DNA of 64,000 nt from Nemertoderma westbladi (lineage: Eukaryota; Xenacoelomorpha; Nemertodermatida; Nemertodermatidae): NCBI GenBank assembly GCA_032718475.1, contig JAUCBJ010008293.1:1-64000 (forward strand). Reading direction: 5' to 3'. Numbering within the stretch: the first letter of the stretch is position 1; every line of letters begins with the position of its first letter. The notes below the pieces were generated by a model, which was given only the letters and a program-made list of their open reading frames with translations, did not search any database and was not told the DNA's origin. The position numbers were made by a program, and so were the translations under genes. This document shows, one piece after another, positions 58,131-64,000 of this stretch.

Positions 58131-59629
58131 AATGGTGGGACGTAGTAGCTGCGCGGGGTCCTTTATACGGGTACTTTCCGACGAAATGTGTCCTCCTCGT
58201 AAAGCCAGAGTTTCTCGGAGAAGCAGAGTCCCTATTCCCGGAACCCTGCTTTACGATCGAGGTCCGTGGGTGCCGACTTCTCGGCGGCGCCGTCGGCACT
58301 GAAGAGTTCCGACAGGAGTTCGTCGACGCCAAGGTTACCGAGTTTATCCGACAGGTGGAGCGTCTCGAAGGAATCGCCGCCATTGACCCGCACTGCGTAT
58401 ACGCGGGCCTCGCGATTGGGTTGTCGGCGCGTTGGCGATACATATCGCGTGTTATTCCGCAGTCTACGGATCGGTTCGGAGATCTCGAGGCTGCCGTCGA
58501 GAAGTGTCTTGCGTCGTTAGCGGGGCAGCCTGCCATCACTCCTGCGGAACGGGAACTCTGTTCGCTCCCGGTGCGCCTTGGAGGTTTAGCGATCCCGCTT
58601 CCGTCCGACCTAGAGGAGCAATATAGTAATTCTAGATTGTTATGTGCGCCATTTAATAAGGGGGGTAACGTAAAAGAAAGAGCGGAACTGCAAAAAGAGG
58701 CTACTAACCTTATTAGGATCCGGGAAACCGCCAACCTGAAGAAGAAGGTCGAGGAGGTTCATTTAGGACTCAATCGGGACCAACAACACCTACGGGAGCT
58801 GACATCCGAGAAGGGCGCTTCGTCCTGGCTAAACTCTCGCCCGGTGACGATCCACAACACTCACCTAGGTAAGCAGGAGTTCCGCGACGCTCTATGCCTG
58901 CGCTATGGTTGGCAACCGAGACTTCTTCCGGCCCGGTGCGCCTGTGGGACACGATTTTCAGTAAATCACGCTATGTCGTGTCCTACAGGCGGCTATCCGT
59001 CTATTCGCCACAATGAAGTCCGCGATTTCTTCGCCACTACACTAACCGAAGTAGCGCATAACGTCGCGGTCGAACCTCATTTGCAGCCAGTCACCGGTGA
59101 GCAGTTCATCCGACATTCCACTTCCACCGACGACCAAGCCCGCCTCGATGTGTCCGTCTGCGGTTTCTGGGGTTCCAGGTATCAGAAGATATTCCTGGAT
59201 GTCTCCATCTTCAACCCCCTAGCCCCCACGAATGCTGCAATGCCTCTCGCCGACGCCCACCTCCATCACGAGGCCCGCAAGCGTAATCTTTACGACGAGC
59301 GGATTCGTGAAATTGAGTTGGCGACATTTACGCCGCTCATATTCTCGGCGTATGGTGGCTTCTCGCCAACCACGTCTCAGTTCGTGAAGCGACTCGGGAT
59401 ATTACTCTCCGAGAAGCGTGAGGCACCGTACTCCGAGTGTATTCGTTGGATCCGCCGTGAATTGAGTTTCGCACTCCTCCGCGCGGGTTTAATGTGTCTG
59501 CGGGGTGCGCGTTCTGCACGGAATCGACCGGTACGCTGCGAGACTCCGATACAGATGTCCAACTCGGACACCGACACGTCGCCGTACCCATGGGCGACTA
59601 AATCACCTATCTGCATGTCCAGGTTTTGA
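58127..59629 (+). CDS. RLE retroelement ORF, C-terminal part
   Basis: Continues the RT in the +1 frame: KWWDVVAARGPLYGYFPTKC (motif D/thumb). The linker ends with AELQKEATNLIRIRETANLK. A knuckle CACGTRFSVNHAMSC (C-x-C-x7-H-x3-C) at about 58941-58985 is followed by GGYPSIRHNEVRDFF and the endonuclease. That has VEPHLQP, then DQARLDVSVCGFW and KIFLDVSIFNPL, consistent with the Asp/Glu/Lys catalytic set of a PD-(D/E)XK fold. The frame ends at 59629 after a Ser/Thr-rich tail. It would cut target DNA and start target-primed reverse transcription. Confidence 0.82.
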   Translation, partial: RKWWDVVAARGPLYGYFPTKCVLLVKPEFLGEAESLFPEPCFTIEVRGCRLLGGAVGTEEFRQEFVDAKVTEFIRQVERLEGIAAIDPHCVYAGLAIGLSARWRYISRVIPQSTDRFGDLEAAVEKCLASLAGQPAITPAERELCSLPVRLGGLAIPLPSDLEEQYSNSRLLCAPFNKGGNVKERAELQKEATNLIRIRETANLKKKVEEVHLGLNRDQQHLRELTSEKGASSWLNSRPVTIHNTHLGKQEFRDALCLRYGWQPRLLPARCACGTRFSVNHAMSCPTGGYPSIRHNEVRDFFATTLTEVAHNVAVEPHLQPVTGEQFIRHSTSTDDQARLDVSVCGFWGSRYQKIFLDVSIFNPLAPTNAAMPLADAHLHHEARKRNLYDERIREIELATFTPLIFSAYGGFSPTTSQFVKRLGILLSEKREAPYSECIRWIRRELSFALLRAGLMCLRGARSARNRPVRCETPIQMSNSDTDTSPYPWATKSPICMSRF

Positions 59630-59840
59630 ACTGCGTATCACGACTCTATTAGGCCCAATTTTAATAATATACTGGTATTTTTATGTAGGCCTATATTGTT
59701 ATTGTTTATACTTGTTACCTAGGCTACGTCAGCTGGTGGTGGGTCAATGTTTGTTTTTATATATTATATATATTGACTTTTGGTGCAATATCGTAAATAC
59801 CGGTAAAAAAAATTTGATGTATTTAAAATGTTTTAAATTT

Positions 59841-60042
59841 AAATGATTTAAATTTATAATATTTTAAATCGTTTCCTAATAAACCATAATTCATGTAAAT
59901 GGCGCGGTTATAGTAAACAAGAAATGTATTAGTTAACAAGTTATTCGTAAACAAGAAATGTATTTATTTTCATGAGGTCCTAACCTGTATTAAAAGTACA
60001 TTATTAGTTCACAATTTATAATTAAACTATAAAAACGTGACA
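59841..60042. other. AT-rich spacer
   Basis: No feature recognised. Confidence 0.4.
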
Positions 60043-60290
60043 TTAAAAGCGAATAAAATAAAACAACCAAAATAGAACCAAAGGGACAGCGGACCCCCGA
60101 GCAGTGCCAGTGAGCTTGGCATGAGCCTGAAAAGGCATTGGGCTTTGTTGATACAAGGCAAAGCGAGGGAGAAAGGGACAGGGACAGCCGACACCAGCGC
60201 TAAGCCGCTTGACTTGCTTGAGAACCAACCCCGAAAGGGATTGCGAGGGGCGAGCGGTACACAAGGGCAATTCGTATGAATTGCATAAAA
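60043..60290. repeat. GC-rich insert, unidentified
   Basis: A sharply bounded GC-richer block in AT-rich DNA, with GGGACAG and GCTTGGCATGAGCC-type words and purine-rich stretches. A 75-codon minus-strand ORF crosses it. It could be a SINE body or a rearranged RNA-like sequence. No promoter boxes or terminal repeats were found. Confidence 0.3.
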
Positions 60291-60654
60291 ACTGACTATA
60301 ATATAAAATATTTAATAGATTTGCAGTAAAAATATGTAGTTCATAATTAAATCGTTACAAAATTGAGATTTTAATATATATAATTTAATATATACTATAT
60401 ACTGTATATGCCCTAGGAGCATAGGCCTATACATTTTTGATTTGAACGAATTATGTTTTTGACAGACCAATATCAAGCAAGTAAAATTATTTGGAAACAG
60501 AGAAACAACATGTTCCTATCTGTTCAACCGTAAGTAGTCATCGTTTTATTTAAGCAGGGCCACAAAGCGCAACCCTGTTTAAATACTGTAAGGAAAATTA
60601 TCACATTGGTTACATTTAATATTTACGCTATATATATTATATACTATATATATG

Positions 60655-60735
60655 ATATATATATATATATGTGTGTGCTGAGAGCATTATGCCCTCAGCT
60701 GCTAGGTCACGGGTTCGATCCCGGTATCTAGCTAA
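60655..60735 (+). repeat. tRNA-like B-box segment
   Basis: CACGGGTTCGATCCCGG forms a T-arm-like hairpin with a B-box. An A-box is not evident upstream, where a TA microsatellite ends. It is probably a tRNA-derived fragment. Confidence 0.4.
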
Positions 60736-60880
60736 ATGAACATTTCGATCTTATGTGGGCCTACAAAGCGAGGATATGGTTATGTGATTTCTGCTGAGGA
60801 GTTTTGGAAATGGGTTTGATGGATTGAGATTATTAATGTTGAACGTGTGTGTGAGTGCCCCCCCCCCCCCCCTTGTATAA

Positions 60881-61041
60881 CTTGAAATTAATACTCCATA
60901 TCTCAAGAACCTGTGGCCTAGTGGTTGTTGTCTCGGCCTCAACCTCGTGGTCCCAGGTTCGAATCCGACATCACGCTGAAGAGAACCAGTAAGGTCGAAA
61001 CGCGTACGTGGTTTGGAGAGATATGAGATATTAATTTCAAG
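60881..61041 (+). mobile_element. 161-bp cassette: inverted ends, tRNA-like segment, hammerhead
   Basis: The left end CTTGAAATTAATACTCCATA plus TCTC matches the reverse-complemented right end CTTGAAATTAATATCTCATA plus TCTC, with three differences in 24. Between them lie TGGCCTAGTGGTTG (A-box) and AGGTTCGAATCC (B-box), then a hammerhead-ribozyme motif at 60970-61012. The size, Pol III promoter and ribozyme recall retrozymes and hammerhead-bearing SINE-like elements, but this combination with inverted ends is unfamiliar to me. Confidence 0.65.
60970..61012 (+). ncRNA. Hammerhead ribozyme candidate
   Basis: CTGAAGA (60976-60982) is the core. Stem II pairs GA(A)CC with GGTC around AGTAA, with a G-C closing pair and one bulged A. 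GAAA is at 60997-61000. Stem III is ACGCGT, A61006 is the cleavage base, and CGTGGT pairs with ATCACG before the core (six pairs, one G-U). All conserved core positions are present. Confidence 0.7.
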
Positions 61042-61176
61042 AAAAATTACGCGATTTCTAAATTTGTACACTACCCGGTTAAAAAAGTACGCATGTGATG
61101 GGATTAGTCCTACAATTGCGCCAATAAAAGATAAGTTATTTTCGGTAAAATAAACTTATCAACGTACAACGTACAA

Positions 61177-61590
61177 GGCTGAGATATCTCCCTCGTGAGA
61201 TGACTCCCCAGTTATCTCAGCCTAGACTGAGAACACACCTCAGTCGTCTCAGCCTAGGCTGAGAACACGCCCCAGTTATCTCAGCCTAGGCTGAGAACAC
61301 TCCCCTTAGGCTGAGATGACTCCCCTTAGGTTGAGATGACTCCCCTAATTGAGTTATAATTCATATCCATACCTGTGGTATTTTCGTATATTGTAAAAAT
61401 AAACAGTAACCTATGTTATTGAGTTATTGAGTTATCGTTTATTGTTTTTGTTAGAAAGGCCCGCCACTGTAACCTGCACTTTCCGTTAATTAATAAATCT
61501 TTTTAAATCTATGGAGAAAACTGGAGAGTGTTCTCAGCCTAGGCTGAGAAGACTGGGGAGTCTTATTTGGCCTTATTTGGTAGTACAACT
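61177..61590. mobile_element. Inverted-repeat element with CTCAGCCTAGGCTGAG arrays
   Basis: Several copies of the perfect 16-bp palindrome CTCAGCCTAGGCTGAG or derivatives, each followed by AACAC(T/G)CCCC or ATGACTCCCC, lie at 61185-61350. One inverted copy lies at 61530-61565. Between them lies a minus-oriented AACCAAAACAAT repeat fragment (about 61440-61495). Confidence 0.6.
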
Positions 61591-61755
61591 GTATTGCAAT
61601 ACAATACAGTATTACAGTATTTGAATTACTTTACATTATTTTATATGGTCCTAATAATTATTTGAATATTAATTTACTTTAAATTAATTAATCGTACTCT
61701 ATTATTTTATCGTCTCTAATATTAATATGCCTATTTATTGTTGTTGTAAGTTATA

Positions 61756-62640
61756 TTACAGTATATGTCGCAGTTTGTAAAATATATCTGTAGATTTTGT
61801 GATTTTTTTAAATGTGTAGTTTGCGTGAATTTTCCAATCTAGTTTAGAGTCGATCCATGCGCCAAGTATTTTTGAACATAAGTTGTGAGTGATTGGTTTA
61901 TTGTAGATTGTAATGTCAGCAGAGGTTGGTGGGATAGTTTTAGTAAACATTGTAAATTCAGTTTTTATGAAGTTCAGTAGTAGCTTGTTATCGTTTAACC
62001 AGTCAAATACTTTTGCTAACTCTGTATTTGTATTGATTATTAGCTGTTTATAGTTTCTATGTGAATTTAAAAGTGTTGTGTCGTCTGCAAATAGAGTGGA
62101 TAATAAAGAAGTTACTTTTGGTAATTCATTGATAAATAATTAGAATAGTAGGGAGAGAGAACGGAACCTTGTGTAACTCCGCATATTATAGGTAGTAGTA
62201 ACGATGTTATTTCACAGATAGAAACAGTCAAATTGGTAGCGATCTGACGGAAATTAATTGAAGTGGAAGATACCATAACATTTGAGTTTATTCAGTAATA
62301 TTTTATGATCTAAGGTATCAAAGGCCTTTTTCAGGTCTACGTAAACTGCACAAGCGTTATTGTTGGAGTCTAAAATTGTGTGGATTCTTTCAGCAATGGA
62401 GAGTAGTGCATGCGTGTTTGAAGTTTTTGGTCGGAAATCATATTGAGAAGTAGTAGAATTGAGTATTGAGTATATATAACTAAATATGTTTGTAGTTGTG
62501 ATTTGATAATGTGTTCTAGAATTTTGCTTAGTATAGGTAGTAGTGATATGGGTCGGTAGTTGTTGGGGTCAGATGGACTTTTGGGCTTATATACAGGAAT
62601 TGTTTTGGCTATTTTAAGGGAATTGGGGAAGAACCCGTAT
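61756..62640 (-). pseudogene. CR1/Jockey-like LINE RT remnant
   Basis: The minus strand reads [20 protein letters not shown], then [15 protein letters not shown] (the NYRPISLL finger motif) near 62500-62600. GVTQGSVLSP (motif B) is near 62160 and STLFADDTTLL (motif C) near 62090. Downstream is LGAWIDSKLDWKIH near 61850. Motif order and wording fit a CR1/Jockey-group LINE. Frame changes and stops show it is dead. It is unrelated in detail to the LINE family at 30342. Confidence 0.85.
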
Positions 62641-62821
62641 ATTTGGAATGATTGTTAATTTATACTTGTTACTCACTTACCCCACTTCATTCACATTGCT
62701 CATTGCATGGCTTCCTTACTTCTAGCTTGGTATCACCATGTGCTTCAGTTCCCATTCATCTAGTTATTACAACAACAGACCCCCACTCAACCTCTACTTC
62801 TGCTTCCTACTTACTGGTACC
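62641..62821 (+). other. Possible 5' leader of Gag fragment
   Basis: T/C-rich stretch immediately before the Gag-like ATG. No LTR or primer-binding site can be confirmed. Confidence 0.25.
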
Positions 62822-63190
62822 ATGGCATTTAACAGCCCTCTGAAACCCCCCAAACTGGTTCCACTCAGCAAATCAGAGATGATCGATTCCTTTGAAGTAT
62901 GGCGCAACAATCTAACTTATTCGCTTTTGCTCCAACCCCAGTTTGCACCATTTACAACCTTGGGTGCCACCTGGTTGCGCCATTTCCACACTGTACCATT
63001 CCGTGGTTTTGCCGATGAGCCAAACACCATTGCTCCAGCAGATCGCCATACCGCCCTTCAAAAGACTACAGCGCTGGAGCTTATGCTCGGCCACGTCGCC
63101 AATTACGCCGCCGTTATTGCGCGTAACTCGATCATTCAGGACTCCACTTCCTTGCTCTCCATATGACATGCCATCCGCCTGCATTATATA
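62822..63190 (+). pseudogene. LTR-retrotransposon Gag-like fragment
   Basis: ATG at 62822. The protein reads MAFNSPLKPPKLVPLSKSEM, then DSFEVWRNNLTYSLLLQP, ALQKTTALELMLGHVANYAA and RNSIIQDSTSLLSI. The F-x-x-W-R-x-N/L-x-x-L pattern and later helices are those of LTR-element Gag/capsid proteins. A stop at 63164-63166 falls where Trp would be expected; the frame then continues briefly (HAIRLHY). Sequence changes abruptly at about 63190. Confidence 0.55.
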
Positions 63191-63990
63191 CCATTATAGC
63201 ATTATAGCGTGTTCAGTGACAGGGTTTTCATTTACATTCTTGCGGGATCCAACCTCAAGGAGTCGAGGGGCTGGGTCGTTGCAGATAATAGCAGGGGGAC
63301 GGCTGAGGGGGCACATGCCAAAGGCAAGAGTAGTTAAGACTTCGCGTAGGGTGTCACTCTGTTCATCCGAGAGTAAGACAACATTCGAGTAGAATGACAC
63401 AGTCTCCTGTAAAAGGAGAATACAACGGCGAATGACTGGCCAATGATGGAGGGTGGGTCGATGGCTGACTGGGGTACAGTACGCTTGGGGTTGTAGAGAG
63501 GGCGACACACTGGTGGCATTGGGCGGTAACCTCATCGAGAGCATGGTCGAGGTCCAGGGTGTAGAAATACCAGGAAAATGTGGTACGCATCTGGGACTTG
63601 TTAGGGTGTAGAAGCTCGATGTGTAATGAGGTGAGTAATCCAATAAGAGCGGAGCGGTGTATGATGATGACGTCAAGGGGGGATGTAAAGGGATGTACCA
63701 GTGGACTACAACAAAGTCAGAGGCAAGTAGAGAAGATACGCCCAGGTATCATTTGACATCCTTGCTGTGTGTATCGTGTTTGGAGGGCCGGGTACAGGAG
63801 GCGAGATTTTCGGTGATACGGATTAATTCGGAACACTCATGTTGTGTGGCGAGCCACGCGGGATGACTGGCATAGAGGGGGTGGGGATTGGGGCTATCGG
63901 AAGCAACAAAGCATTTCCATGGGGGGGGGGGGGGGGGAGTTTGGTAGTAATGCTTGCGTTGATGTGAGTTGGTAGGCAACAGGGTATGGG
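63190..63990 (-). pseudogene. LTR-retrotransposon integrase fragment
   Basis: A minus-strand frame carries HIELLHPNKSQM and, 29 residues after the second His, CHQC. This gives H-x4-H-x29-C-x2-C, the integrase zinc-binding domain. A core-like region follows: LLLQETVSFYSNVVLLSDEQ, TLREVLTTLAFGM and AIICNDPAPRLLEV. The upstream part (to about 63980) reads HPAWLATQHECSELIRITEN. Frame changes interrupt it and a G run (63921-63937) lies inside. It faces the Gag fragment tail to tail, so the two are not one intact element. Confidence 0.6.
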
Positions 63991-64000
63991 TGGTTGGGTG

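Larger units (their letters stand above)
56104..59840 (+). mobile_element. RLE-type non-LTR retroelement, one frameshift
   Basis: Two overlapping frames together encode an N-terminal Cys-rich motif, a complete reverse transcriptase, a CCHC-like knuckle and a restriction-like endonuclease, the layout of the early-branching (R2/NeSL/CRE/Hero-type) non-LTR elements. The only clear lesion in the coding part is a one-base shift at about 58127-58131. GC content is well above the flanks. Element borders are not certain; the 3'UTR may run to about 59840. Assignment to a clade within this group is open. Confidence 0.85.

Noticed and set aside
62738-62821. Gag ORF starting at the upstream ATG (62738)
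   Set aside because: The leader is Ser/Asn/Tyr low-complexity sequence; the conserved-looking protein begins at the ATG at 62822.

Overview
This is eukaryotic, metazoan nuclear DNA. Split genes have canonical GT/AG junctions, and the window also holds tRNA-derived SINEs, LINEs, Penelope-like elements, LTR-element fragments and long minisatellites. There is no bacterial gene organisation. The AT-rich background, the repeat classes and the TTLL10-like and LUC7L3-like genes fit a marine invertebrate. I cannot name the species from sequence alone; an invertebrate deuterostome is only a guess.

Host genes are few and all on the minus strand. The terminal exon of an unidentified gene, with a secretory signal-like start, lies at 1106-1714. 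A tubulin tyrosine ligase-like gene (TTLL10/polyglycylase type) is split between 34043-34589 and 28591-29464; its splice phases match across a 4.6 kb intron full of nested mobile DNA. A LUC7-like U1 snRNP splicing-factor gene has its first three coding exons at 54347-54609, 53756-53900 and 53299-53640. A single-exon ORF of 174 codons with two CxxC pairs (39791-40315, plus strand) is unassigned.

Mobile elements dominate. An almost intact restriction-like-endonuclease (RLE) non-LTR retroelement (56104-59629) has one frameshift and in-frame 24-bp repeats at its N-terminus. Several copies of one LINE family are present; one (30342-31476) has an 11-bp target-site duplication and an undamaged reading frame. 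A CR1/Jockey-like RT remnant (61756-62640), two Penelope-like GIY-YIG remnants (26640-26905 and 41353-41620) and Gag- and integrase-like LTR-element fragments (62822-63990) are also visible.

Tandem repeats make up nearly a quarter of the window: 26-bp (1741-7762), 19-bp (8442-10192), CTGT microsatellite (19504-19884), 21-bp (42961-43226), 24-bp (44030-46682), 57/64-bp (46735-48175) and 21-bp (51916-52753). Long ORFs across them follow from the repeat structure and are not credible genes.

The two most unusual layers are these. First, there are several foldback elements whose ends are inverted arrays of short, partly palindromic motifs (14171-17425, 32755-33812, 48638-49013, 51391-52998, 61177-61590). 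Second, there are hammerhead-ribozyme-like motifs. One lies in a 161-bp cassette with inverted ends and a tRNA-like promoter segment (60881-61041); the others lie in inverted copies flanking a Penelope-like fragment (41034-41856).
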